A stretch of 64,000 bases of DNA from Streptomyces bauhiniae. GTDB taxonomy: Bacteria > Actinomycetota > Actinomycetes > Streptomycetales > Streptomycetaceae. Position numbers and translations under genes: made by a program. Every line of letters starts with the position of its first letter. The stretch's first letter is position 1. The stretch spans positions 1 to 64,000 of the forward strand of contig NZ_SRRT01000003.1 in NCBI RefSeq assembly GCF_004784475.1, written 5' to 3'. Shown piece by piece: positions 36,171-46,266 of the stretch. Under the pieces are notes generated by a model. It was not told the DNA's origin, did not search any database, and was given only the letters and a program-made list of their open reading frames with translations.

Positions 36171-36968
36171 GTGCACCGCTACCGCTTCCTGCTCACCCGC
36201 CAGTGGGTGATCCTCACCCTCGTCGTGATCGCGCTGATCCCGACGATGATCAGGCTCGGTTTCTGGCAGCACCACCGGTACGAGGAACGCACCGCCCGCA
36301 ACGACCTGGTCGCGCGGGCCCTGCACGCCGATCCGGTGCCCGTGGAACGGCTCGCCTCCCCCGGCCGCGCCGTCACCCACGCCGACAAGTACCGCACGGT
36401 CACCGCGACCGGCACCTTCGACACCGCCCACGAGGAGGTCGTCCGGCGCCGCACCAACGCCGACGACGAGGTGGGCTTCCACGTCCTGACCCCGCTGAGG
36501 CTGACCGACGGCCGGGTGCTGCTGGTCAACCGGGGCTGGATTCCGGCGAACGGCGCCCAGACCGAGTTCCCGAAGGTCCCCGCGCCCCCGGCCGGGAAGG
36601 TCACGATCACCGGCCGGCTGAAGGCCGACGAGACCACCGCGGCCAGCGGCATCAAGCAGATCGCCGGTCTCCCGGACCGCCAGGTCATGCTGATCAACAG
36701 CGCCGACCAGGCCAAGCGCCTCGGGGCCCAGGTGCTCGGCGGCTATGTGGAGCAGACCGCGCCGGAGCCCAGGGGCGACACCCCGGAGCAGATCTCCAGC
36801 CCGGGCAAGGAAGACGCCCCGCTGAACTACGCGTACATGATCCAGTGGTGGCTGTTCGCCGCCGCCGTGCCCGTCGGCTGGTGGTTCCTGGTCCGGCGCG
36901 AGCTGCGCGACCGGGCGGCGGCCGCCGAGCAGGGGAGCGCGGCCGAGGCGGAACCCGCCGCCGTGTGA
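36171..36968 (+). CDS. SURF1 family protein (cytochrome oxidase assembly)
   Basis: A 265-residue membrane protein with the SURF1 plan: one helix at each end (about 9-30 and 225-243) flanking an external domain with LGFWQHHRYEERTARN, VLLVNRGWIP and NYAYMIQWW. SURF1 helps insert heme a into cytochrome c oxidase in the aa3 branch. GTG at 36171 places the start just before the first helix; no strong ribosome site is seen. Confidence 0.93.
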   Translation: MHRYRFLLTRQWVILTLVVIALIPTMIRLGFWQHHRYEERTARNDLVARALHADPVPVERLASPGRAVTHADKYRTVTATGTFDTAHEEVVRRRTNADDEVGFHVLTPLRLTDGRVLLVNRGWIPANGAQTEFPKVPAPPAGKVTITGRLKADETTAASGIKQIAGLPDRQVMLINSADQAKRLGAQVLGGYVEQTAPEPRGDTPEQISSPGKEDAPLNYAYMIQWWLFAAAVPVGWWFLVRRELRDRAAAAEQGSAAEAEPAAV

Positions 36969-37034
36969 GCCGGGTGTCACTCCCCCGGCGCACCACCTGA
37001 TTGGCCGTCAGGCCGCACGGGGAATCGCCAAGGC

Positions 37035-38828
37035 GTGAACCCGCGCATCGAGGACTACGCCGTCATCGGCGACGAGCAGACCGCCGCCCTGGTCGGCCGG
37101 GACGGCTCGATCGACTGGCTCTGCCTGCCCCGCTTCGACTCCGGCGCCTGCTTCGCCCGGCTGCTGGGCGACGAGGACAACGGCTACTGGCGGATCGCGC
37201 CGAAGGGCGCCGGTACCTGCACTCGGCGCGGCTACCGCCCCGACACCCTCGTCCTGGACACCGAGTGGGACACCCCCGAGGGCACCCTGCGCGTCACCGA
37301 CCTGATGCCGCAGCGCGAGAAGGTCCCGGACGTCGTACGGATCGTGGAGGGCGTCAGCGGCCGGGTCACCGTGCGCAGCACGCTCCGGCTGCGCTTCGAC
37401 CACGGCTCCATCGTGCCGTGGATGCGCCGCGCGGACGGGCACCGGGTGGCCGTCGCGGGCCCGGACTCCACCTGGCTGCGCTCCGAGCCGCATGTACGGA
37501 CCTGGGGCGAGGATCTCGGCACGCACTCGGAGTTCACCCTGGCCGAGGGCGAGCGGGTGGCGTTCGTGCTCACCTGGCACCCCTCGCACCAGCCGCGCCC
37601 CCGGCTGATCGACCCGTACAAGGCGCTCAGCTCCAGCGTCCGGGACTGGCGGCGCTGGAGCGGGCGGTGCCGGTACGAGGGGCCGTACCGGGACGCCGTG
37701 GTGCGCTCGCTGATCACCCTGAAGGCGCTCACCTACCGGCCCACCGGCGGGATCGTCGCGGCGGCCACCACCTCCCTGCCGGAGAAGCCGGGCGGGGTGC
37801 GCAACTGGGACTACCGGTACTGCTGGCTGCGCGACTCCACCCTCACCCTGAACGTGCTGCTCGCCGCCGGGTACCACGAGGAGGCCGAGGCGTGGCGCGA
37901 CTGGCTGCTCCGGGCGGTCGCGGGCAGCCCGGAGGACCTCCAGATCATGTACGGGGTCGCGGGCGAGCGCCGGCTCCCGGAGACCGAGCTGCCCTGGCTC
38001 GCCGGGTTCGCGGGTTCGGCGCCGGTCCGCATCGGCAACAGCGCGGTGGACCAGCTCCAGCTCGACGTGTACGGCGAGGTGATGGACTCCCTGTGGCTGG
38101 CCCGGCAGTCGGGTCTTTCGGCCCGCCCGCACATGTGGGCCCTGCAGTGCGCGCTGATCGACTTCCTCGACGAGCAGTGGCGGCAGCCGGACGAGGGGCT
38201 GTGGGAGGTGCGCGGCGGGCGCCGCCAGTTCACCCACTCCAAGGTGATGACCTGGGTGGCGGTGGACCGCGCGGTACGCACGCTGGAGGAGCATCCGGAA
38301 CTGGAGGGCGACCTGTCCGGCTGGCGGGAGCTGCGCGACGAGATCCACGCCGAGGTGTGCGCCAAGGGCTACGACCCGGAACGCAACACCTTCACCCAGT
38401 ACTACGGCTCCCGCGAGCTGGACGCCTCGCTGCTGCTGATCCCGCGCGTGGGCTTCCTGCCCCCGGACGACCCACGGGTGATCGGCACGGTCGACGCGAT
38501 CGCCGCCGACCTGGGCGACGGGGGCTTCGTGCGCCGCTACGACACCGAGGACCCCGGGGGCCCGGTGGTGGACGGGCTGCCCGAGGGCGAGGGCGCCTTC
38601 CTCGCCTGCTCCTTCTGGCTGGCCGACGCCCTGCACATGACCGGCCGCACCGAAGAGGCCCGCGCGCTGTTCGAGCGCCTCGTCGGCCTGGTCAACGACG
38701 TCGGCCTGCTGGCCGAGGAGTACGACGAGGAGGCCGGCTGCCAGCTCGGCAACTTCCCGCAGGCGTTCAGCCATATCGCGCTGGTGAACACCGCCCTCAC
38801 GCTGTTCGGCACCGAGGAGGCAGGATAG
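37035..38828 (+). CDS. Glycoside hydrolase family 15 protein (probable trehalase)
   Basis: A 597-residue cytoplasmic GH15 protein. An N-terminal beta domain (IEDYAVIGDEQTAALVGRDG, IDWLCLPRFDSGACFA) precedes the alpha/alpha barrel with RNWDYRYCWLRDSTLTL and QLDVYGEVMDSLWL. In actinobacteria proteins of this subgroup, lacking a starch-binding domain and a signal peptide, include trehalases, which is the favoured guess; a glucoamylase-like role remains possible. GTG at 37035. The downstream SDR gene starts 4 nt after the stop, with its AGGAG overlapping the stop region. Confidence 0.88.
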   Translation: MNPRIEDYAVIGDEQTAALVGRDGSIDWLCLPRFDSGACFARLLGDEDNGYWRIAPKGAGTCTRRGYRPDTLVLDTEWDTPEGTLRVTDLMPQREKVPDVVRIVEGVSGRVTVRSTLRLRFDHGSIVPWMRRADGHRVAVAGPDSTWLRSEPHVRTWGEDLGTHSEFTLAEGERVAFVLTWHPSHQPRPRLIDPYKALSSSVRDWRRWSGRCRYEGPYRDAVVRSLITLKALTYRPTGGIVAAATTSLPEKPGGVRNWDYRYCWLRDSTLTLNVLLAAGYHEEAEAWRDWLLRAVAGSPEDLQIMYGVAGERRLPETELPWLAGFAGSAPVRIGNSAVDQLQLDVYGEVMDSLWLARQSGLSARPHMWALQCALIDFLDEQWRQPDEGLWEVRGGRRQFTHSKVMTWVAVDRAVRTLEEHPELEGDLSGWRELRDEIHAEVCAKGYDPERNTFTQYYGSRELDASLLLIPRVGFLPPDDPRVIGTVDAIAADLGDGGFVRRYDTEDPGGPVVDGLPEGEGAFLACSFWLADALHMTGRTEEARALFERLVGLVNDVGLLAEEYDEEAGCQLGNFPQAFSHIALVNTALTLFGTEEAG

Positions 38829-38832
38829 GAGC

Positions 38833-39588
38833 ATGGATCTTGGACTGAAGGACCGGGTGTACATCGTCACCGGCGCCTCGCGGGGCCTGGGCAACGCGGC
38901 CGCGCGGCAACTGGTCGCGGACGGGGCGAAGGTGGTCGTCACCGGCCGGGACGAGCAGCGGGTGGCGGACGCCGCCGCCGAACTGGGCCCGGACGCGGTG
39001 GGCGTGGCCGTCGGCAACGCCGAGGCGGACGCCCCCGAGCGGCTGATCGCGCTGGCCCGTGAGCGCTTCGGCCGTTTCGACGGCATCCTCATCAGCGTCG
39101 GCGGCCCGCCGCCCGGCTTCGTCGCGGACAACAGCGACGAGCAGTGGCGGGACGCGTTCGAGTCGGTGTTCCTCGGCGCGGTGCGCCTGGCCCGCGCCGC
39201 GGCGGCCGAGCTGGAGCCGGGCGGGGTCATCGGGTTCGTGCTGTCGGGCTCGGTGCACGAGCCGATCGCGGGGCTGACCGTCTCCAACGGGCTGCGGCCG
39301 GGCCTCGCCGGGTTCGCCAAGTCCCTCTCCGACGAGCTGGGCCCGCGCGGCATCCGGGTCGTCGGCCTGCTCCCGGCCCGTATCGACACCGACCGGGTGC
39401 GGGAGCTGGACTCGATGTCCGCCGACCCGGTCGCCACCAGGGCGGCCAACGAGTCCCGTATCCCGCTGCGCCGGTACGGGGCGCCGGAGGAGTTCGGGCG
39501 GGTGGCCGCGTTCCTGCTGTCCCCGGCCGCGTCCTATCTGACGGGCGTCATGCTGCCGGTCGACGGGGGCATGCGGCACGGGTTCTGA
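38833..39588 (+). CDS. SDR-fold protein with non-canonical active site
   Basis: A 251-residue short-chain dehydrogenase fold. The cofactor motif TGASRGLG (13-20) and the Ser138 position are kept, but the catalytic Tyr-x3-Lys, expected 13 residues after Ser138, is replaced by Ser151-Asn-Gly-Leu-Arg155, and the NAG motif is SVGGPPPG. The same S...R pattern occurs in a recognisable subgroup annotated as SDR oxidoreductases, so it is not a sequencing error. Chemistry may differ from normal ketoreduction. It is probably co-transcribed with the GH15 gene. Confidence 0.88.
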   Translation: MDLGLKDRVYIVTGASRGLGNAAARQLVADGAKVVVTGRDEQRVADAAAELGPDAVGVAVGNAEADAPERLIALARERFGRFDGILISVGGPPPGFVADNSDEQWRDAFESVFLGAVRLARAAAAELEPGGVIGFVLSGSVHEPIAGLTVSNGLRPGLAGFAKSLSDELGPRGIRVVGLLPARIDTDRVRELDSMSADPVATRAANESRIPLRRYGAPEEFGRVAAFLLSPAASYLTGVMLPVDGGMRHGF

Positions 39589-39614
39589 GCCCCCTTCTTT
39601 TGGGCGGCGGCCGG

Positions 39615-40205
39615 TCAGCTCACCCGGTCCGGCTTGTGCCGGACCTTCCGCAGCCGCACCACGGTGGGCAGGGTCTCGATGCCCGTCGAGTCGCGGGCCG
39701 CGCCCAGCGGACGCTCGGCGAAGTCGGCCAGGGCGGCGGCCGGGGACGCGTCGGGTTCCAGGCGGAGCCCGGCGCGCAGCGCGGGGGACGTACGGCGGCC
39801 GCTCAGGCGGGCGTCGGCCCCGGCCACGCCCGGCCGGCGGGCCGCGTCGTCCGCCACCGCGGACTCCAGCGCGCCGCCGCGCACCAGGGCGCCGGTGCCG
39901 TCGCCCGAGTCGACGAGGATCTCAGAGAGCCGGTGCCTGCGCAGCACCGACACCAGCCACCACAGTCCGATGAGAAACAGGACGGCCAGCAGCGCGATCA
40001 GCGCGGGCCACCACCAGTCCTGGTCCCGCCAGGCGGTGCGCTCGGCCCGGCTGAGCAGCACGTCGTGCCGGCCGGAGTGCGGCCACCAGGAGGGCGAGGG
40101 CGCGCCGAGGCCGACGGCCAGCACCGACCCGCCGAGCACGAACAGCACCAGTCCGGCGAGCGCCAGCAGAACGCGGTTGACGGCTCCTGAACGCATGCCC
40201 CTCAT
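39615..40205 (-). CDS. AmaP-like alkaline shock response membrane anchor protein
   Basis: A 196-residue protein with two membrane helices (about 10-32 and 66-86) and a cytoplasmic domain. Position as the last gene of an Asp23/Gls24 cluster and the two-helix plan match AmaP, which in Staphylococcus tethers Asp23 to the membrane. The ATG at 40205 overlaps the stop of the preceding gene by 4 nt (ATGA). Confidence 0.8.
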   Translation of the reverse strand: MRGMRSGAVNRVLLALAGLVLFVLGGSVLAVGLGAPSPSWWPHSGRHDVLLSRAERTAWRDQDWWWPALIALLAVLFLIGLWWLVSVLRRHRLSEILVDSGDGTGALVRGGALESAVADDAARRPGVAGADARLSGRRTSPALRAGLRLEPDASPAAALADFAERPLGAARDSTGIETLPTVVRLRKVRHKPDRVS

Positions 40206-40885
40206 CCCTTCTTCCCGGGTCCCCGGAGGCGTACCGACAGCTTGGGGCGCCGGACCATGCCGAGGTCGGTCACGGCGCCGGCCAGCGCGGTGTCCAGGTC
40301 GCTCCGCACCTCGGCGGGGTCCCGGAAGTGCGAGATCACCCGCACGTCGGCCCGGCGGCGGCGCATGTTCACCCGCGCCTCGCGCACCCCGGACACCTCC
40401 ACGGCCCGGTCCCGCAGCACCTGGGCGGCGGCGTCGCGGGTGAGCGCGGCGCGTACGTCGTAGCGCGGGCGGAGCATGGGGAGCAGGTTGCGCAGGCCGG
40501 GGGTGAGCGCGAGGAGGATCAGCCAGAGGCCGAGGGCGGTGACGAAGGCGGCGCCCCCGAGCACCGGGATGTCGTCGAGGTGCCGCTCGGCCAACTGGCG
40601 GGCGAGTTCGCGGCGCCAGTACATCGCCGGGTGCCCGGTGCGCACGGCCACGACGTCGTACAGCAGCAGGCCGGCGCCGCCCAGGGTGAGCAGGGCGACG
40701 ATCGCCGAGGGGACGCGGCGGGCGGACCAGAAGCGGCCGCTGCCGCGGGCGTCCGGGGAGAGGGCGGGCTGCCCGTCAGCCGGCGGACGGTGCCGGCCGG
40801 TGCCGGGGTGCTTCTCGGTGTCGGGGTGCTTCTCGGTGTCGACCACGGGCATGGGCCGGGTGGCGTCCTGCGGCGGCTCGCTCAT
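40202..40885 (-). CDS. DUF6286-type membrane protein of the Asp23 cluster
   Basis: A 227-residue protein with a polar, His/Pro-rich N-terminal tail (1-55), two membrane helices (about 58-78 and 108-128) and a soluble C-terminal domain resembling the small alpha/beta unit of the cluster's other proteins. It always accompanies Asp23 genes in streptomycetes. Function unknown. Its stop overlaps the AmaP-like start, and its start overlaps the preceding gene's stop. Confidence 0.8.
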   Translation of the reverse strand: MSEPPQDATRPMPVVDTEKHPDTEKHPGTGRHRPPADGQPALSPDARGSGRFWSARRVPSAIVALLTLGGAGLLLYDVVAVRTGHPAMYWRRELARQLAERHLDDIPVLGGAAFVTALGLWLILLALTPGLRNLLPMLRPRYDVRAALTRDAAAQVLRDRAVEVSGVREARVNMRRRRADVRVISHFRDPAEVRSDLDTALAGAVTDLGMVRRPKLSVRLRGPGKKG

Positions 40886-41298
40886 ACCGTCCTCCCCTGA
40901 CGCTCACCGGGCAGCCGCAGCCGCTCCACCTCGACGACCACCTGCGGCACCTCCATGTTGGCCAGCGTGCCCACCCGCTCGGTGACCCGGCGGCGTACGG
41001 CGGCGCAGCGCGCGCCGATGTCACCGGGGTACTCCAGCTCCAGCACCACCCGCACCCGGGCCGTGGCGAAGGGGCTGTCCTCCACCGGGCCGGTGCCGCG
41101 GGCCCGGGGGCGGACGTTGACCGTGGCGTGCGGCGGGCCGAGGTCGCGCGGCAGCGGGGCGATTGCCTCGCGCGCGGCCCGCGCGGCGATCTTGGCGACG
41201 ACCCGGTCCGCGATCCGGGTGAACCCGCGCTCGCCCGGCGGGGTGCGGTCCGGGACAGCCGGCGCCGCCGCGCCGGTGTCCGTGCTCATCGCGGTCAC
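40882..41298 (-). CDS. Asp23/Gls24 family envelope stress protein (second copy)
   Basis: A 138-residue Asp23-domain protein: RIADRVVAKIAARAAREA followed by VRVVLELEYPGDIGARCAAVRRRVTERVGTL, the typical sequence of the family, with VPQVVVEVERL at the end. The GTG start at 41298 overlaps the preceding stop (GTGA); ATG at 41289 is an alternative. It probably binds the membrane anchors encoded downstream. Confidence 0.85.
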   Translation of the reverse strand: MTAMSTDTGAAAPAVPDRTPPGERGFTRIADRVVAKIAARAAREAIAPLPRDLGPPHATVNVRPRARGTGPVEDSPFATARVRVVLELEYPGDIGARCAAVRRRVTERVGTLANMEVPQVVVEVERLRLPGERQGRTV

Positions 41299-41525
41299 CG
41301 GCGCCAGTCGCGCCGGTCGCCACCGGTGCGGAACCGGTCGTCACGCGGGCGGTCGTCCCGGCGGCGGAAGAAGTCGCCGAGTTCCAGTTCACCGTCCATG
41401 AAGCGGCCGGCGAAGAATCCGACGGCCCCGAGGGCCGCCACCAGCACGAAGGCTCCGAACCCGCCGTAGAACCCGGCGAATCCCAGCGCCATTCCGGCGA
41501 TCATGCCGACTGCTGCCATGCTCAT
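41295..41525 (-). CDS. Small Gly/Ala-rich membrane protein (DUF2273-like) in the Asp23 cluster
   Basis: A 76-residue protein with two short hydrophobic helices rich in Gly and Ala (about 4-22 and 25-42) and a strongly charged, Asp/Arg-repeating C-terminal tail. Small integral membrane proteins of the DUF2273 kind occur at this place in Asp23 operons of other Gram-positives. ATG at 41525 with AAGGAG upstream. Confidence 0.8.
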   Translation of the reverse strand: MSMAAVGMIAGMALGFAGFYGGFGAFVLVAALGAVGFFAGRFMDGELELGDFFRRRDDRPRDDRFRTGGDRRDWRR

Positions 41526-41609
41526 CTCTGCAGCGCTCCTTCAAGCGAGTCGGCTCGTCCGGCCGAGTGATGTCAGCCGGTCCGGCCTCTTTTACGAGTA
41601 CCCCCCGAC

Positions 41610-42083
41610 TCACTGAATACGGGGCTGCTCCGGCTCCTCGTCGTCCTCCTCGTCCGGGAGGTGGACGTCGCTGACCGCGATGTTGACCTCGACGACCTCG
41701 AGGCTGGTCATCCGCTCCACGGCGGCGATCACGTTCTCCCGTACCGCGCGGGAGACATCACCGATCGGGTAGCCGTACTCCACGACGATCTCCAGGTCGA
41801 GCGCGGTCTGCACCTCGCCGACCTCGGCCTTCACCCCTCGGGTGACGGCCTTGCCGCCGCCCGGTACCCGGTCGCGCACGGCGCCGAAGGTGCGGGAGAG
41901 GCCGCTGCCCATGGCGTGCACGCCCTCCACGTCCCGTGCCGCCATTCCGGCGATCTTCTCGACGACTCCGTCCGCGATGGTGGTGCGGCCTCTGGTCGCC
42001 GGGTCGCCGCCGCCGGACCGGGACTGCCTGCGGGCCGAGGTCTGCGGCTCGTTGTCGCCGCCATGGGTTGCCATCTCGCTCAT
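41610..42083 (-). CDS. Asp23/Gls24 family envelope stress protein (first copy)
   Basis: A 157-residue protein of the Asp23 family: TTIADGVVEKIAGMAARDVEGVHAMG near residue 35, then LDLEIVVEYGYPIGDVSRAVRENV and a final acidic tail (EEDDEEPEQPRIQ). Family members are abundant alkaline- or envelope-stress proteins attached to the membrane. It heads the five-gene minus-strand cluster. ATG at 42083. Confidence 0.93.
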   Translation of the reverse strand: MSEMATHGGDNEPQTSARRQSRSGGGDPATRGRTTIADGVVEKIAGMAARDVEGVHAMGSGLSRTFGAVRDRVPGGGKAVTRGVKAEVGEVQTALDLEIVVEYGYPIGDVSRAVRENVIAAVERMTSLEVVEVNIAVSDVHLPDEEDDEEPEQPRIQ

Positions 42084-42172
42084 CGCCACTGCTCCCCTTT
42101 TCGGTCGTCGTTCTCCGACCACCGTAAGCACGCCTGCGCCGTTGCGCGCCGTGGAGAGGGCAGGGTGGAGGA

Positions 42173-42889
42173 ATGACGGCGGACTGGACACAGGCGGTAC
42201 GGCAGCGACTGGCGCCCGGCAGACTGCTGCCGCTCGGCGGCAGCCGGGACGGCGCGTGGATGACGGAACGGGCGGCCGCCTCGGTGCTGGCCGGGGCGGC
42301 GGCCGAGGTGCCGGGGGCGTGGCTGGGCACGCTGCGGATCGGTCCGGCCGATCCGCGCGAGGTGAGCGAGCCGGTCGTACCGGCCCCGCCGAGCGCGCTG
42401 TGGCCGGGGCCCCTGCGGGTGACGGCGGACTTCGCGGCGACTGCCGCCCGGCCGCTGCCGGAGACGGCGGACCGGCTGCGGGAGGCGCTGACGGCGGCGG
42501 CCGACCGGCTCGGGCTCACCGTGACGGAGGTGGACCTGCGCGTGACGGACCTGCTGGAGCCGCCCGCCGAACCGCCCCCGGCGCCTCAGGCGCAGCGGGC
42601 GCCGGACGCCGAGCGGACCACCGACCCGGACGAGGCGGCAGTGGCCGCGGCCGTGCTCACGGTGGCCGGGGTGACCCGGCTGACGGCCGCCTTCGGCGAC
42701 CGGGGGCACGCGGTCCGGGTCCAGCGGCGCGAGTCGGACGCGGCCCTCCCGCACCGGCATGTGTACGTGGAGATCGCCACGGACTCCGCGCACCGGGCCA
42801 CCGAGGTGGCCCAGCGGGTGCGCGCGGCGGTACGGGACACGCTGGAGGACCGCCCGACGGTGGCGGTCCTGGTGACCGGCGTGGAGTGA
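42173..42889 (+). CDS. Protein with two Asp23-like halves, divergent partner of the Asp23 cluster
   Basis: A 238-residue protein. Each half contains a segment that resembles the Asp23 unit: LRVTADFAATAARPLPETAD with LREALTAAADRLGLTVTEVDLRVTDL, and VYVEIATDSAHRATEVAQRVRAAV. A Pro/Ala linker (about 125-145) separates them. Database labels such as nucleopolyhedrovirus P10 are uninformative. It lies 89 nt from the Asp23 operon and is read divergently, so it is probably functionally linked. GGAGG precedes the ATG at 42173. Confidence 0.75.
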   Translation: MTADWTQAVRQRLAPGRLLPLGGSRDGAWMTERAAASVLAGAAAEVPGAWLGTLRIGPADPREVSEPVVPAPPSALWPGPLRVTADFAATAARPLPETADRLREALTAAADRLGLTVTEVDLRVTDLLEPPAEPPPAPQAQRAPDAERTTDPDEAAVAAAVLTVAGVTRLTAAFGDRGHAVRVQRRESDAALPHRHVYVEIATDSAHRATEVAQRVRAAVRDTLEDRPTVAVLVTGVE

Positions 42890-42903
42890 GCGCCGGGGCG
42901 GGC

Positions 42904-43707
42904 TCAGTCGCCGATGCCCGCGAGGTCCCGCAGCCGGCGGGCCTGGGCGGCGCGCTCGGCGACGACCTGCTCGTCGAAGGAGCGGCCGACGGCACCGCGC
43001 AGCAGCGCCTTGGTCTCCACGACGGCGTCGCGCGGCGCGGCCAGCACGGCGGAGGCGAGGTCGGTGGCGGCGCCGTCGAGTTCGGCGGCGGGCACGGCGA
43101 CGCTGGCGAGGCCGGAGACGACCGCCTCTTCGGCGTGCACGAAGCGGCCGGTCACACAGATCTCCAGCGCGCGGGCGTAGCCGACGAGGCCGACCAGCGG
43201 GTGGGTGCCGGTGAGGTCGGGGACCAGGCCGAGGCTGGTCTCGCGCATGGCGAACTGTACGTCGTCGGCGACGACACGCAGGTCACAGGCGAGAGCCAAC
43301 TGGAAGCCGGCGCCGATGGCGTGTCCTTGCACGGCGGCGATGGACACGATGTCATTGCGCCGCCACCAGGTGAACGCCTCCTGGAAGGCGGCGATGGCGG
43401 AGTCGACCCCGGCGTCGTCACGGCGCGCGAGATCGATGAAGGTCGGCTCGCCCTCGATCCCCTCCGGCGTGAACATCTGGCGGTCAAGACCGGCGGAGAA
43501 GGACTTGCCCTCGCCACGCAGCACGACGACGCGGACGGAACCCGGCAGCGCCCGGCCCGCCTCGGCCAGCGCCCGCCACAGAGCGGGGCTCTGCGCGTTG
43601 CGCTTGGCCGGGTTGGTCAGGGTCACCGTGGCGAGCGCGTCGTCGACGGTGAGCCGTACGCCGTCCTTGTCGAGTACAGGAGCGAGGTCCTGGTCGGGCG
43701 AAGCCAT
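42904..43707 (-). CDS. Enoyl-CoA hydratase/isomerase family protein
   Basis: A 267-residue crotonase-fold enzyme with the oxyanion-hole segments GKSFSAGLD and the AVQGHAIGAGFQLALACDLR block. The catalytic Glu pattern is the usual one in MRETSLGLVPDLTG. It is expected to hydrate or isomerise enoyl-CoA in fatty-acid breakdown. ATG at 43707. It lies immediately downstream of gbn on the same strand. Confidence 0.92.
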   Translation of the reverse strand: MASPDQDLAPVLDKDGVRLTVDDALATVTLTNPAKRNAQSPALWRALAEAGRALPGSVRVVVLRGEGKSFSAGLDRQMFTPEGIEGEPTFIDLARRDDAGVDSAIAAFQEAFTWWRRNDIVSIAAVQGHAIGAGFQLALACDLRVVADDVQFAMRETSLGLVPDLTGTHPLVGLVGYARALEICVTGRFVHAEEAVVSGLASVAVPAAELDGAATDLASAVLAAPRDAVVETKALLRGAVGRSFDEQVVAERAAQARRLRDLAGIGD

Positions 43708-43836
43708 GGGGCGCCTCCGGTGGGTGCGGTCATCGCGCGGCGCCGTACGGCACCGCGAAGTGACTGCACAGTAACCACCCGGACGATCAGGGGACCGACC
43801 GGGTGGCCACCATCGAAGCCGATGGGCCGCCCGGAG

Positions 43837-44058
43837 TCAGGACGACGCGGCCTTCTTGCCCCGCGTCGCGCCGCCACGCCCACGGAGCGTGACGCCCGAC
43901 TCGCTGAGCATCCGGTGCACAAAGCCATACGAGCGACCGGTCTCCTCGGCCAGCGCCCGGATGCTCGCACCGGAGTCGTACTTTTTCTTCAGGTCTGCCG
44001 CGAGCTTGTCGCGCGCGGCGCCGGTAACCCGGCTGCCCTTCTTCAGAGTCTCGGCCAC
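43837..44058 (-). CDS. gbn: Small GATC-binding nucleoid-associated protein (Gbn)
   Basis: A 73-residue basic protein with a Lys-rich N-terminus, a helix-turn-helix (about 24-50: YDSGASIRALAEETGRSYGF) and a basic tail ending GRGGATRGKKAASS. It corresponds to S. coelicolor SCO1839, reported as Gbn, a nucleoid-associated protein that binds GATC-centred sites and affects development and antibiotic production. The neighbourhood (enoyl-CoA hydratase downstream, ABC-F upstream) agrees. The GTG at 44058 is preferred over ATG at 44097 because AGGAGG lies at the right distance. Confidence 0.9.
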   Translation of the reverse strand: MAETLKKGSRVTGAARDKLAADLKKKYDSGASIRALAEETGRSYGFVHRMLSESGVTLRGRGGATRGKKAASS

Positions 44059-44412
44059 CCGGTCCTCCTCATGGGAAGTGCGCTCTGGTCTTCTCATGAT
44101 CACCCCTTCTCGTCGGGTTGGCCACCCATTCGGCAAGGTCCGTGAGACGAGGTTGTGACGACAGGAGCGGGTCCGCACATACGGAATCAGCGATTCCGAC
44201 CCGGCGCGCGCGTACCGCCGAACGGGTGGAATCGGGAAGCCCCAGGTCAGAGACGCGGAACGGCCGGTCCCCCGGTACCGCTCGGGTACGGGGGGACCGG
44301 CCGCGAAATCCGTGTAGGACACACCTCGGTATGAGGAGATCTCACTCAGATGGTGGATCACCACTGGGCCGAATGATCGGTTCGAGTGATCGTGCCGGGG
44401 GTCTTACGAGGG
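44059..44412 (-). promoter_or_regulatory. gbn upstream region with GATC cluster
   Basis: A 354-nt gap without genes. It holds five GATC sequences, at 44098, 44338, 44356, 44375 and 44388, four of them within 54 bp. Since Gbn binds GATC, autoregulation is likely. A 13-bp hairpin lies between them (separate entry). Confidence 0.6.
44261..44303 (-). terminator. Terminator-like hairpin after the ABC-F gene
   Basis: A 13-bp perfect stem (44261-44273 with 44291-44303) with an inner GTAC-containing repeat, about 110 nt past the ABC-F stop on the minus strand. There is no T tract. Confidence 0.55.
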
Positions 44413-46011
<1,599 letters not shown>

Positions 46012-46266
46012 GGACATACTCCTGGGCGTACGTGGTTGACGGATGGGCGGCTGTCGAGGGCGTTCCCGCCGTCTAATGCGCGAGGAGAATGGCCATGGGG
46101 CCAGTCTAACGGGGGCGGGCAAGCCCTTTTCCTGCCTCGGGTGGCGGGGTGCGGGGGCTCGCGGGGTAGATATGCCGCGTGAGCTGCGGGCGACGGGTGT
46201 GACGGGTCGGCCGGAAGCGCGCAGAAGCCGATGGACCTGACAGAAGCCGACAGAAGGTGACGGGCT

